This document shows positions 24,815-35,680 of a stretch of DNA of 64,000 nt, in pieces; positions within the stretch are counted from its first letter, which is position 1; each line of letters starts with the position of its first letter. A program made the translations under genes and the position numbers. Source of the DNA: Effrenium voratum (taxonomy: Eukaryota; Sar; Dinophyceae; Suessiales; Symbiodiniaceae); assembly GCA_963377175.1 (NCBI GenBank), contig CAUJNA010001646.1, positions 219,286 through 283,285 of the forward strand, given 5' to 3'. The notes under the pieces were generated by a model, which saw only the letters and a program-made list of their open reading frames with translations, made no database searches and was not told the origin of the DNA.

Positions 24815-24877
24815 TCAATGAAACACTGCTTTTGTGCCGTGAGGAGAGGATGACCATCGAGCAAGCACTCATTTCCA
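24815..24877 (+). CDS. Kinase exon with subdomain XI
   Basis: After a TCCAG acceptor it reads NET then LLLCREERMTIEQALI. 'LL...ERMTIEQAL' is the conserved end of kinase domains, with the Arg that forms the buried salt bridge with the APE glutamate. The usual HPW that follows is not visible in this exon; the 3' end is approximate and later exons were not found. Confidence 0.6.
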
Positions 24878-26061
24878 GAGTCATTCGCAGAACTTATGCT
24901 CGGGCCTGAGGATGGCGCGTGATGACTCGGCTAAACGGGGCATCAGAAGACCTGCTCCATTGCCATTCAACCTGGGTATGTAGGTGTTCTAGTCAATGCT
25001 TACCTGCATTCACCCCACAAATGACAATTTGCGGGTAACAAATCCCAACACCGAATGTGTGGGGGAGTTCAGGCGCGGCCATTGACCGATGGTCCTCGGG
25101 GTGAGTTGGAGTTGGGATGTTATTTCTGGAAGGGGATCTGCTTCAAAGGAGCACCGCGAGGAAGCCACTTGGTTTTGTGTCCCACCCCCCCAGTTGAGAA
25201 ACGCACTTTGTTCGATTTTTCCAGGCCGTCCGGCAAATGGCAAGCGGCAAGTCATGCCAGGGAGGCGTTCCACCGGAATGCCCATCTGACCACGGTTTCC
25301 TCTTTTTGTCTTGAGGCACCAGGGCATAATTATTCGCCATCTCAATTCAGTGTGCCCTCTTTGAGTTGGCATGTTTTGTCCTTTTTATTTGGTTTTTGGG
25401 GGTCAATCTATGGTATACCAATCTATAGCTATATATATATACATATGGCAAATCTATGATATTGTCAGTTGGAGTCGGTTCGTAGCCCTGCGACTTCGGC
25501 GACTTGCTCAGGTCACCGCCACCGAGCCGGCGCTGGCAGCGTTTAGGGCCGGCACCTCCCAGGGGCCCGAGGAGTTGTTTGCAGGCGGTGCGTTTTTGTG
25601 CTGGACCCGAAAGAAGCCTTAAAGGATATGGGATTCACCATGGATCTTGGGGCTGGAAGGATTTGTTGTTCAAAGTTGGACGTTTAGAGGGTTCAGGTTT
25701 TTTGGTTTGTTGGACATAGACTTCGAGGTGCCGGGGCTGCGCAAGTAGAATAAGGGTGTGGGGTGCAGGAGTAAGTCATTTATGATGATTTGGGCCCGGT
25801 GTTTGTAGAAAGGGAGGGGGGGCGGCTGCATAGGCGTCCTTGTGCATTTGTTGGGCCATTTTTTTCTTGGGAAAAATGGGTTTAAGATTATGCAGTTGCC
25901 GACTCCTGTGAGGAGCAAAGGAATCCCATTCAACGTGGTAAAGTAGTCCTGAGCAAGGGAATCCCACTTTGGCGTATCACATGAGGCTGAGTGTATCATG
26001 TGTCCCTGAAGAGCCTCCCGAGAGAGGGCCTCCCCAGATTTGAGGAAATATGCTCAAATCC

Positions 26062-26188
26062 AAATTAAGCCTTATTAAGCCTTATTAAGCCTTATTAAGC
26101 CTTATTAAGCCTTATTAAGCCTTATTAAGCCTTATTAAGCCTTATTAAGCAGTTAATCCTTATTAAGCAGTTAATCCTTATTAAGCCC
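26062..26188. repeat. TTATTAAGCC decamer array
   Basis: Around ten near-perfect 10-bp units, followed by units with AGTTAATCC insertions. Two further degenerate units occur near 26430-26450. Confidence 0.9.
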
Positions 26189-26329
26189 CTTCTCAATGAA
26201 GACACATTTGACACAGATTGACGGATTGAGCACTGGCTGGCCAATTGCATCGAATCCTAGAACATATGCCCCAGAATTAGTTAAAGTGCCACACTTTGAA
26301 AAGACCAAAGCATTGTTTCTTTTTGAGAA

Positions 26330-26425
26330 GTAAGAGGGGTGGTAGGGGGAGGGGAGGGGGGGGAGGAGGGAGGGGAAGGAGGGGACGGAGGGGGAGGGAG
26401 GGGAAGGGGGAGAAAGAGGAAGCGG
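26330..26425. repeat. Polypurine tract
   Basis: Nearly uninterrupted G and A on the + strand, with many GGGG runs. Could form triplex or G-quadruplex structures. Confidence 0.8.
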
Positions 26426-28445
26426 GGTCTTAATAAGCCTTATTAAGCCTTACCAAGTCCTACATTTTGGAACCCCTCCAAAATTATTGCTTGATTTTGG
26501 AGACTGGGCTGCCCTCAACATCTCACTGGTGATCTAAACCACTTCACTTGGGAATCACACAGGTTTGGCTTCTCGCTCCTGCTTTGCGGGCCCCACAAAT
26601 GCCGCAGCAGTTGCCTTTGCACTTGGCGCAGTTGAGCAATTGCAGCTTGATTGATTGATTGGAGCAAAGTACCCCCACAACAACCACACATCATGAAGAA
26701 CACAGAAAACGTGAACCAACATTAGACATGCAAGACCAAATCGGGAGGCCCTCCCTCGGGAGGCTCTTCCAGGTCACATGATTCTACGCCGGCAGAACCC
26801 TTCGGTTTTGCAGTGAAATTCTCAGGGGCACGTTCAACGAGTTAAAGATCCCTTCTGTTTTGTGTGTTTTGCGGAAATGAAGTTTGTGAGAACCAAAGAA
26901 ATGCCACGGTTGATCGGGGAAGGCACCGCCCAAGACTGCCTTTGGGGCGGCCGGGCGACTACTGACGGACAAGCGCCCTTGGCACTTCGCAAAACGGTAA
27001 ATGGCATAGGTTTCCATTGGTGCGAATCGCCTTTTCGATTGTGTCCATATCCACGGCGGGCTGGTGCACTTGGCGTTTTTGGTTGCTTCCTCCCTACGGA
27101 CGGGAAATGTCGGAAAACAAGGGCAGGAGGAAACTCCAAATCTTGCCAGGGGGGACCAGGGAATTCCAGACTCCGAATCCGGTGATCCCGTCCACGGGAC
27201 CAAAGCCATGGCTTTGTTTACTAAATCACCTGCCCCCCAGCCCCAAGGTGAACTCGGCGTCTTGCACCAAAATTCACCCAGGGCAGGGAGCAGACGATCA
27301 AGGAGACTGCTGACCAGCCGAACCTGGCCGGGGGGGGGGGGCGGAGGGTGGGTTTGGGGGTTGCCGAACTCCTTAGCTCGTTTCATAGACCTGGGTTTGT
27401 CCCTAAATTGGACTCGGATTTTAGAGCGTTTCTCCCAGATAGCGAAAGCCATACGGGTTCTTGATGTTGGACCTGCTTTGAGACCATTTAAAAAATGCCA
27501 GCCGTGAAAATATCTATTTGGTCGGGGTTGTTAATTTGAGTTGGGACAACGGGGATTCCAATATATTTGGTATTGCCAATACTCTATTGTCAGTGCACAT
27601 TGGAAAAACCCAGACCTTTTTTTGGTTAAAAGTTGGGGTTGGCTCGGTCTGAGCCTTTGGGTTGTGACCGGGGTGGGGTTGACGAAGTTGTGTTGTTAGT
27701 ACCCACAAATTAATTGGATGTTTTTGCTGTTTCAAAGGCGTTCCGAATGACATTCCCTAAACAAACGTGTATTCTGCAAACATGGAAGAGTGCCCGTTGA
27801 CCGTGCATCAATTAGTTGTTCCTGTCCACGGCTGTCAAGAAGAACCGTTGTCAGACAGAAGCCATGTTCATGGTGCCCGACTTTCAGGGACCAGGGAGCA
27901 CTTCGGGGGAAAATGCGATCTGAGCCGCCATGAGTGGTCCGCGTAGGGTTCTTGATTTGCTGAGTTTCCGTACTCGTGAACTCGTCCTTGCCATTAATGA
28001 CGGTGCATCTCAGAATCAATCTGAATCCATGGCATGGACATCCTTTCCCTTTTCACACTCTGGGATGAGACTGATCAGGGCAATCCCGGGCAAAGTGTCC
28101 GTAACGAAGCCTGGCTCTTTTCGCACAGCCGCCAGTGGTTTGAGCTTGTGCCCAAGTGCGGTGAGCCTCCAGGGCTGGAGCCTCCGTGTTCTCTGCTGGC
28201 TGAAGCTCTTGCACTCCAAAAGCATCATTTGGCTGTGGCTCAAAACAGTGGTACCAAAATGGCACCTTGGTAAATGGAACCAACCTGGAGATTCATTCTC
28301 CATGAATTTCCTGGTAGTTCTCGGCTTTGACTTGCTTTTCGTAAATCTCCATTTTTTTTTCGTGAAGTCGCCTAAAACGACTAAAGCTTCTATATTTTTG
28401 TGAGATTTCAGAATTGGTACGGTTTCACGTTTCCCCGCCCAGAAC

Positions 28446-28508
28446 TACCCGCAAAACGCCCGCAAAACGCCCGCAAAACGCCCGCAAAACCCCGCAAACG
28501 CCCGCAAA
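28446..28508. repeat. CGCCCGCAAAA short tandem repeat
   Basis: About five units of 10-11 bp, slightly degenerate at the end. Confidence 0.85.
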
Positions 28509-28699
28509 TCAGAAAAAGATGCTTTTTGGACTCGGGGGTCGCGCACAACTCCTAGAAACCACTTAGAACGCCCAGCACGCCCAAAACTACCAGGAAACTA
28601 AAACGCCTAGCAAAAGGCCGGAGAATGAATCTCCAGGAAAGACTAAAACCCGCGGAACCCCAGCTCTTTAATTTTGAGCCATACCCATTTCATTATTCT

Positions 28700-29230
28700 T
28701 CCACTCCAAAAGCTTCTCCGCCTTGCGAGTCATCGCCATAGTCATCTGGGACCAAGGCAGCATGACGTAGGCCAACGTGATCCAGGCCAGCCATAGGCAC
28801 GCTAGTTATCGTACTCCTGCGCGTGGTAGTAGTTGTCCACGTACTCTATGCTGTTCACTTGATTCCCAGCCACCAAAGAAGAGTACCTGGACATAGTCAG
28901 CTGCGTCTGCAAGGCGTCACTGCTCGGATCGTCCAATCGACCACCAGCGCTACGTACACATCTTTCCGCTTCTGGGCTGGGCTCAGGCTGGCTGCCAGCA
29001 ATGGCCTTGACGACCGACGACTCTGCGACTTAATTTTTCAGCACTTTTCTTCGGCAGGTTCTTCAGGCACATTGTCTTCGTTGACGCTTGATATCTTGAA
29101 ATTGCACCGAAAACTCAGACTTAGTCCACCGTGTGCTCGTCGGCCGATGGTCACTTTTTTTGGGCCATCTTTCTCCTGCTTCAACCGGATCAGGGCCTGG
29201 AACTCTTCAAATTTTAGGTGTCTCTCTGAC
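28700..29230 (-). pseudogene. Decayed minus-strand coding remnant
   Basis: On the minus strand, pieces in different frames read like protein: VTIGRRAHGGLSLSF, NQVNSIEYVDNYYHAQEY and PDDYGDDSQGGEAF. They are separated by stops and frame changes. The absence of introns and the frame damage suggest a retroposed, dead gene copy. I do not recognise the family. The + strand frame over the same region is probably its shadow. Confidence 0.3.
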
Positions 29231-29813
29231 TAGGAAATCCGACACCTTCTCAGTTGATAGCCATTGAAGGCAAAGTACTGGCTCATCGCTGCAGCATTCG
29301 GCATGCTGCCTCATGCTGCACTTGCAGTACCGCCTGCAGCCCTTTGCTGCGTGTCGATGTGACGCTCTCCCTCCTCTTCATGACCGCGAGGTGAAGGTCA
29401 CGTGCTCCGCTTCCAGTGCGCTAGCCGCGCTCAGCAGCCTTTCTCCATGCGGGCCAGCATTAGGTGACGCGTCCGTGGCTCGAACCAGGGGGGGGGGCCT
29501 TTTTCCCAAAGAGGCCCTCAAACAAAGACACACCTATTTTGTTGTTTTAGAGCTGCATACTGTAGACGATCGCCACTGGCAGGATTGTTTGGGCATCTTT
29601 GGGAATTTACGGGAAATTGCACTTGGGGCAATTGGCAACATGACTCGTGTGTTCCACTGGGAGGCCGGATCCCTGTCCTGCATTCGGTGGAAAGGTACAA
29701 TTGTTGGGCCCGGTTCCTCCTGGCCCCCTTAGAGTGAGCATGTTCAGGGGTTCTCAAAATTGCTTTCGGGGGCCGCTTCTCTTACAACCACCATTTGAGT
29801 AATTTTGAGGACG

Positions 29814-30180
29814 TCACTTGGGCCCCAGCTTCTCCCCGAAGAAAGCCGGAACCCTCGCCAGGATGTTGTGCGGCCGGCGCATCATCTCGTTGCTCTCACA
29901 GCCTTCGCCTTGGTCGGACTGGATTCATTTGGCCTCGAGCGTAGCATGAAACAAGGGCTGGTGCCATCCTCAATGCTGTTCCGAGTTCCGAAGACCTTGG
30001 CGTAGGCCGGGAACCGAAGGAAGCCCATCCAGTTTTAGATCGAGTGCTGGTCATTTGGGCTAGCAATCATTCCAGCAAATCCAAAACTACGAACGAATAT
30101 CTCACCACTGAGGCAGGGGAGCTACCGGCGCTGAAGAGGCACAACAAGAAGTGAGGGCGCACCTGCATGCGCCGGAACGA
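29814..30180 (-). pseudogene. Second minus-strand coding remnant
   Basis: Reads GFLRFPAYAKVFGTRNSI in one frame, then MMRRPHNILARVPAFFGE and KLGPK with a stop in another. One frame change separates them. Upstream (right) there is a further stretch with coding character. Family unknown. It may belong to the same dead gene as the preceding remnant. Confidence 0.3.
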
Positions 30181-31220
30181 CCCCTTCGGGTTTGGTATCT
30201 GTCGTTCAGGTAGGGTCAGGTAGGGCAAATCCGTCCGCTGCCTGTTTCAGCAATGCTGCCCAGCGATACTGGTTCATGGAGAGTGGTAGACCCATCTCCA
30301 TATTGATGGCAATCTCAGAATTGCCATCATGTCGGCCGGGTTGGGTTCGACACTTTGTCTGGTGTTTCAAGTCGCATGTCGCCGAGCGCTTAGTGGCTTA
30401 ATTAGAGGACTCGCTGCCCCGGTCAGGCGACACATGGCGTGGCACTAAGATGTGTATTCGAGCGACCGAGTGGTACCGTGGAAGGCCAAAAACCAGTTCA
30501 CATCAGTTGGGATAAATGAAGTCCTACAATACTGGGATAAACCACCTATCAGCTGGTACAGGATTTGGTCCATCCACAGTATCAACTATACATCTGTAGG
30601 CTGCTATGTGCGCAGAAGCAATACATTTGCCCTTTGGATCAGCGTTTTTGGTTGGCCCGAGCCTGTCAAATGGGCAGCCTGCGGTATGGATTCCATGTAG
30701 TCACCTCCGCTTCTTCTGCTTTTTAGGTTGAGTCAAGACGATGGTTTAGGTCCTGATTGGTGATCCACGCCTCTTGTCTTTGTACAAAGATGGAGCCGTG
30801 ATGTCGCACCAGCAGCTTTGTTCCAACCTGGAGCTTTTCATACTCCGGCCTTTGATCGATTGGCATGCTGAGGTGCATGCTAATTTCTGACTGATGCCAG
30901 AAAAGGGACGCACGCACAGCTGCTTTTCCGACTGCACTGCCTCCAAAAGACAAGCTGTATACATAAAGTGGCTCTTTTTACGGCAGCTTGGCCTGCAGCC
31001 GACACTCCTGTGTTTGCTTCTTCTCGGCATCATAGGGGGTGTTACGCCCCGCAACAAACGACTGCCCAGAGCGCTTCTGTTGCTCTGCGACAAGTGACCA
31101 AAGCCCAGCGAATGACAAAGGCAAACTTAAAAGATAGGCTATGAGAAGGGCCTTGCCATCCCCATGTTTTTTTTTTTTTTTAAATGGCTGCAGTTTCCCG
31201 AGTCCCTTTTTACCCATCCA

Positions 31221-31291
31221 GGGCTTCGACCAATTGCTCAAGTCCTTCCGGGCAACTTCCGCGGAGCTTTTGGCAGTTGCAGCATATGCCA
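31221..31291 (+). CDS. Exon-like block, unknown gene
   Basis: After a CCATCCAG acceptor it reads GFDQLLKSFRATSAELL then AVAAYA, with helix-like composition and unbroken codons. The product is not recognised. It may belong with the block at 31909. Coding status is a guess from composition and the splice-like edges. Confidence 0.25.
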
Positions 31292-31908
31292 GCACAACCA
31301 CTTGGCCGAAATCGGGGTTTGAGACATGTTGGAGGGGCTTGAACGGCCTGCAACTAGTGAAAAGAAGTCTTTCGTTTCATTTCGTTTCAAAATTGAACAT
31401 CCGGAATTTTGGGGTCCTGCATGACACTTTCAGATGTTGCAGGCCACTTTTGTGAGTGGCCGAGGGAATTTCCCTTCACGCCCCCACCCCAAAAAAGGAA
31501 ATGGTGCTCCTGACTGTCGCCGGGTTTCGGTCACTATTTCCTCCAGAACGCACTTGACAATGGAACCCGAGAACCCGAGAACCTGAGAATCCGAGAATCC
31601 AAGAAAGAATCCGAGAATCGGTTTGAACAGATCAGCCATTGTCAGGTTCGGTCTCATTTCCTTAGCCATCCGTGCTGAGCTTCGCTCCGGAAAGAACCGT
31701 TGGCTGATGGGTGCAGGTGCCAACCTGACACGGGTTGGGGCGCGTAAAGCTGGCGACCAGTAGCCCAAGAGCTCAACATGGGCGCTTGCAAGGACACCCA
31801 AAAAGGGCACCACCGAGCCAATGCAAACAATCTGGTCGCATTTTGGGCACCTCTTACCGGATTTCAGGGTTTTTGTGGTGCTGGCTGTATCGTTTTTGTC
31901 CCATCCAG

Positions 31909-31980
31909 CATCTTTGGGGCCGCTCAGTTCGCCGCTCAGTTCGGCTTAGCTGCCAAGCTGCGTGAAGCGTGGGATGGCCT
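31909..31980 (+). CDS. Exon-like block, unknown gene
   Basis: Also preceded by CCATCCAG. Reads IFGAAQFAAQFGLAAKLREA. Ala-rich helix. No family recognised. Confidence 0.25.
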
Positions 31981-32553
31981 TGTCCCGACAGCAAGCCCAA
32001 ACAATTTGGTTTTTTCGTTGCTGCTTTCCTCAATTCAGGTTGCAGGGATGTTGCATGAATCTCTCGGGGTGTCACCCCATGGAATCAAAAGGGAACCAGA
32101 CCAGAGAGAAAGTTGTTCAAGGGGTTGCCCCTGTTTTCAGACAAACAAGTTGGAAGCCCTCTCTGTGCCGCAAATTGCCTGGGCTTCATGTGGTTGTCTT
32201 ATACTTGCAACACTTCGTTGGAATCTACAAGTTGCTTGGTGAGTTACATAGATGGATGAACCAGACCGTCTGAAAGGCCCATCCTCAATACGGGTAGAGG
32301 TTGCACCCCTCAAAACGAGCAAACGGGGTATCAAGAACAAACGCCACGAGTTTTGAAAGGGAACCTTTCAAACGTGGGGCGATGGACATCAGTCGCCATG
32401 TAACGCGCCTGCACTGACTCATCACCCATGCACGGATCCTTTGGACCATTTGAGTGGTCCCGCAATCCGGCCCTAGCCGGAACTCGGTCGAAGCAGTGTC
32501 GCATGGCGCATTTTCGCGAGATTCAAGTGGCCCATGCATCGATCCGGGCAATT

Positions 32554-32558
32554 CTGAA
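32554..32558. repeat. Left target-site duplication (CTGAA) of the LTR element
   Basis: CTGAA immediately left of the 5' LTR. The same 5 bp occur at 35676-35680, immediately right of the 3' LTR. Confidence 0.75.
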
Positions 32559-32917
32559 TGTGATTAGCCATGTGTTGCAAGTGTCATCCAGAATGTTAGC
32601 GACTTACCGGTGATATTTGGCTCAAGTTCGGATCCGTCGCGACCTCGCATGAGCGTCGCCGGGTCCTCACGTCGATCATCTTCGTGTCGGTGGAGAAAAG
32701 AAATCAGCCCGGGGCAGGTTGGTGGGGTTCGCCCGTGCGGTATCGTCAGCTCAGGCCGCGGGTATCCAATTCCCGTTTACTTGGTCTGTTACTTTCCTGT
32801 TGTTGTGGTTTGCTGGTACGTTGGGACTGGAGATTGGTTGGTTGGTTAGGGGCCTTACCTGTGGCTTGTTAATTTTAAATTCACTTGCCTGAGCGCAAGG
32901 CTTGCGCCCAAATCACA
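32559..32917 (+). repeat. 5' LTR of the small element
   Basis: TG...CA repeat matching 35329-35675. Contains a spliced-leader-like segment at 32606-32626 and a conserved ATCATCTTCGTGTCGGTGGA core. Confidence 0.8.
32606..32626 (+). promoter_or_regulatory. Spliced-leader-like segment in the 5' LTR
   Basis: Starts ACCG and ends TTTGGCTCAAG, like the 22-nt dinoflagellate SL, at nearly full length. Equivalent positions in the 3' LTR (35375-35395) and in the giant element's LTR carry the same 3' half. Confidence 0.6.
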
Positions 32918-32928
32918 GGTTATCAGCC
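32918..32928 (+). promoter_or_regulatory. Primer-binding-like site
   Basis: GGTTATCAGCC directly after the LTR, identical to 42558-42568. Its complement, GGCTGATAACC, resembles a tRNA anticodon stem-loop, as in Drosophila copia, which is primed by a half tRNA. Confidence 0.6.
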
Positions 32929-32989
32929 ATAGGACCCTCCTACGTGCTAGCCACCTACGACTTCTACTTTGACCCCACAAAGAGTTAGG

Positions 32990-33730
32990 AGCGTCGTGGA
33001 TGAGGAGGTGCTCTTCGGCGTGGAGATGTTGATCCAGAATCAGCGGATGAAGAAGAGCTCCACGCTGCTTCTAAGCAGAAGAAGCGGCAGGAGCCGGATG
33101 TGAAGGGCAAAGGGAAGGGGTCAGGACCGGAGGGCACAAGGGCGTTAGCTCTGCTCCAGCTTTAAGTCTGGTAGGAAGGGTGGCGATGGGCCGGGTAAGG
33201 GCGTTAGCTGTCCTTGCCCCCAAACGGAAGTTGACGGACTGAGCCGAAGCTGAACTGGCTAGGTAAAGGCATGGTGAAACCCGAGAAGGGGAAGGGTGCT
33301 GTCAGCCCACGGTTGCGAAGCCGGAGAAGAAAGAGGAAAAGGTTGAAGCGAAGGAGGGGAAACCTGATGTGTCGCCCAAGCCTGGCGTTAGCCGGGAAGT
33401 GAATCTCGTCAGGAGAGGCAGCGCAAGAGTCGCTGGGACACTGAGGAACCCGCTGTTGACCAGACAAGAAAAGAGAGGCGTCCTGGCAGCTTGATGAGGC
33501 TATATCGTCCCACGGCGGCTAGAGAGGCGAGTGGTGAAGCTCCATAATGCGCTGAGCCGTTTGACAAAGGACAAGGAAGCGCCTGCTGCTACTCCGAATT
33601 CTACTCCGAAGACAAGAAGAAGGAGATACAGCTGCAGCAGCGGGCTCGCTGAACACGGTCATGACGATCTCATCCGAGCCTCACGGAAGAGGGCGTCGTC
33701 TGCAGGCCTGGCTACGGCGCTGGGAGAGGG
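32990..33730 (+). pseudogene. gag-like remnant of the small LTR element
   Basis: Pieces in several frames carry Lys/Glu/Pro-rich protein-like sequence (SKQKKRQEPDVKGKGKG; KVEAKEGKPDVSPKPGV; RKRASSAGLATALGEGDKAE). They are broken by frame changes. More charged sequence (Arg/Asp-rich) continues right of the nested fold-back at about 34644-34730, so the fold-back interrupted the remnant. No zinc finger or enzyme domain survives. Confidence 0.4.
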
Positions 33731-33739
33731 AGACAAAGC

Positions 33740-34634
33740 AGAGATGTTTTTTTTGTTTTCCTAGCCCTGCCCCCCCCTTGGTTGGTTGGTTGGTTGGGTG
33801 GGTGGCTGGCTGGCTGGCTGGCTGGCTGGCTGCATCCTGGCATCACCAACATCACTTGGACCTGGGGTTGCCTATTCGCTCTGATGGGGTGGCAGTTGGG
33901 AGTTGTTGGGGTCTGGTTTAAGTTAGGGGGGTTTTGGCTGGCTTAGACCTTCAGCAGGGTGGGTCTTGGGGTGGTTTGGGGTTGATGTAGGCGAAGCGAA
34001 GGGCTGACAAGGCGAAGCGAAGGGCTGACATCCAGGCTGCTGTTGGGCGGGTTTAGGGTTGACTTTGAGTGGGTTTGGCGTGGGTGCGCTGCTGGTTTTG
34101 CAGCGGCTTTAGAGTTGCTTTAGGGTGTGGTTAATAGCGTTTTGGTCTAGTTTTGGTGGTTTGGGCCAACCCAAAACTAGACCAGAACTCTATTAACCAC
34201 ACCCTAAAGCAACTCTAAAGCCGCTGCTAAACCAGCAGCGCACCTAACACAAATCAGCTCCAAGCCACCCCAAACCCACTCAAAGTCAACCCTAAACCCG
34301 CCCAACAGCAGCCTGGATGTCAGCCCTTCGCTTCGCCTTCTTCAACCCCAAACCACCCCAAGACCCACCCTCATGAAGGTCTAAGCCAGCCAAAACCCCC
34401 CTAACTTAAACCAGACCCCAGCAACTCCTAACTGCCACCCCATCAGAGCAACCCCAGGTCCAAGTGATGTTGGTGATGCCGGGGATGCGGCCAGCCAGCC
34501 AGCCAGCCAGCCAACCAACCAACCAACCAACCAACCAACCAACCAACCAACCAACCAACCAACCAACCAACCCACCAATCACTGCCAGGGTTAAGAAAAA
34601 ACCAGGGTTAGTTAAACAAAAACACACCTCCACC
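33740..34634. mobile_element. Fold-back element nested in the LTR element
   Basis: Two inverted arms of about 430 bp (33740-34167 and 34174-34634) can pair nearly end to end around a tiny centre near 34165-34175. Each arm contains a GGTT/GGCT (CCAA/CCAG) tandem array. The tips share GAGRTGTKTTTTTGTTT. AGACAAAGC flanks it on both sides (33731-33739 and 34635-34643), a 9-bp target duplication as in Mutator-type transposons. There is no coding capacity. Confidence 0.8.
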
Positions 34635-35328
34635 AGACAAAGCTACAGGTCACGAACCGTGATCGTCGACAAGATGATCGACGGGATCGTCAAGACGACG
34701 ACTCTGACAGGGTAGACAGAGATAGGAGGAGGGAAGCTTGCGATTGTGATCGTTGTCGGGGCGATTGGTGAAGGCGGTGTGAAGACAGAATCTTGGCTTG
34801 GAAGGAAGCCCTGAAAATGAGCCTTGTGGAGGCGCTGCCCCTCCCCCACACAGTGGGGGAAGTCCAGCCAGGTCTCACAAGGCAGTTGGCCGTTGGGCTG
34901 CCGCCGTCTGCTGACAGTGCTTTGGGTGATCGACGATCCTCCCGTACCGCGCGGTGGCAATGTCCTTCGCGGACTGCTGCTGGGCAGCTGGTGAACATTT
35001 TCTAGTGAGAGGGGAGCAGGGATACTTTGCCCCATGATCTGCTAATGGGTTTTATTGCACGCAAGGTCTAAGTTGTTGAGGGACGTTCCTGAGTACCTGA
35101 GTACCTGAAGGCGTTAGGCTGATGGTACAACGAAAGGACTCCCATGACTTGCATGGCTACTGATATGAATAAAAGCTCGCATCTCTGGTGCAACCGGTAG
35201 TGGATCTTTGGAATATTGCTCCACCGCTGATCGCAGCCTGTCCTGCTGTTTGCGGACGGATGTGAGCTTTACTTTCTATCAGTTTTGACACGCTCCGCCC
35301 GTCGAAGACGGACTCCTCGTGAGGCGGG

Positions 35329-35675
35329 TGTGATTATGTTGCAAGTGTCATGCGGGATGTTGCGTTAGCGACTTACGGATGACATTTGGCTCAAGTTCAG
35401 ATCTCGCTCGACCTCGGACGAGCGGCGCCGGGTCCTCGCGTCGATCATCTTCGTGTCGGTGGAGAAAGAGACATCGGCCCGGGGCAGGTTGGTGGCGTTC
35501 GCCCGTGCGGTTCATCGTCGGCTCAGGCCGCGGGTATCCATTTCCTTTTTACTTGGTTTGTTACTTTCCTGTTGTTGTGGTTTGCTGGTATGTTGGAAAC
35601 TTCCGGGTTTATGGGACTGGGGGTTGGTTGGTTAGGGGCCTTATTTGTGGCTTCCACTCGCCTGGGCGAATCGCA
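35329..35675 (+). repeat. 3' LTR of the small element
   Basis: Starts TGTGATTATG and ends CGCA. Matches the 5' LTR with a short insertion (near 35600) and a small deletion near its end. Followed directly by CTGAA. Confidence 0.8.
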
Positions 35676-35680
35676 CTGAA

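Larger units (their letters stand above)
15976..24877 (+). other. Span of a Ser/Thr protein kinase gene
   Basis: Five + strand exons carry kinase subdomains VII, VIII, IX, X and XI in the right order. All four junctions have compatible phases (0, 1, 1, 1). Introns are 16074-16460 (GC-AG), 16519-17098 (GC-AG), 17177-19609 (GT-AG) and 19682-24814 (GT-AG, 5.1 kb, containing an inverted-repeat transposon). The intron style and Gly-Val-Val-Leu-Tyr helix IX resemble CaMK/CDPK-type kinases, but the subfamily is not certain. The intron at 17.2-19.6 kb holds TA and poly-T tracts; the last intron also carries a minus-strand open stretch (about 20002-20520) of unknown meaning. Confidence 0.65.
24878..28700. 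other. Non-coding stretch right of the kinase exons
   Basis: No recognised gene. A GC-rich open block at about 25480-25590 (reading VTATEPALAAFRAG then TSQGPEELFAGG) could be an exon of an unknown gene. The rest has repeats listed separately and a C-run near 27330. Long minus-strand frames around 26.8-27.5 kb have no coding character. Confidence 0.4.
30216..32553. other. Mostly non-coding; two exon-like blocks
   Basis: Apart from two exon-like blocks described separately, it holds a poly-T near 31168-31182 and a degenerate GAGAATCC minisatellite near 31565-31620. No gene is recognised. Confidence 0.4.
32559..35675 (+). mobile_element. Non-autonomous LTR retrotransposon, 3.1 kb
   Basis: Two direct repeats of about 350-360 bp, both starting TGTGATTA and ending CA, are flanked by a CTGAA duplication. 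A primer-binding-like site GGTTATCAGCC follows the left LTR directly. The right LTR is preceded by a short purine-rich run, GAGGCGGG. The LTRs look about 85-90% identical by eye, so the insertion is not recent. The interior has only gag-like remnants and no reverse transcriptase. It shares its LTR end (CGCCCAAA..CA), primer site and spliced-leader relic position with the giant copia element, which could mobilise it. A fold-back element is nested inside. Confidence 0.8.

Noticed and set aside
26062..26188. CRISPR-like regular repeats
   Set aside because: Decamer repeats without spacers in a eukaryotic context; simple tandem array.
26784..27452. 222-codon minus-strand frame
   Set aside because: No domain, no splice context, proline run from a C/G homopolymer; composition looks random.
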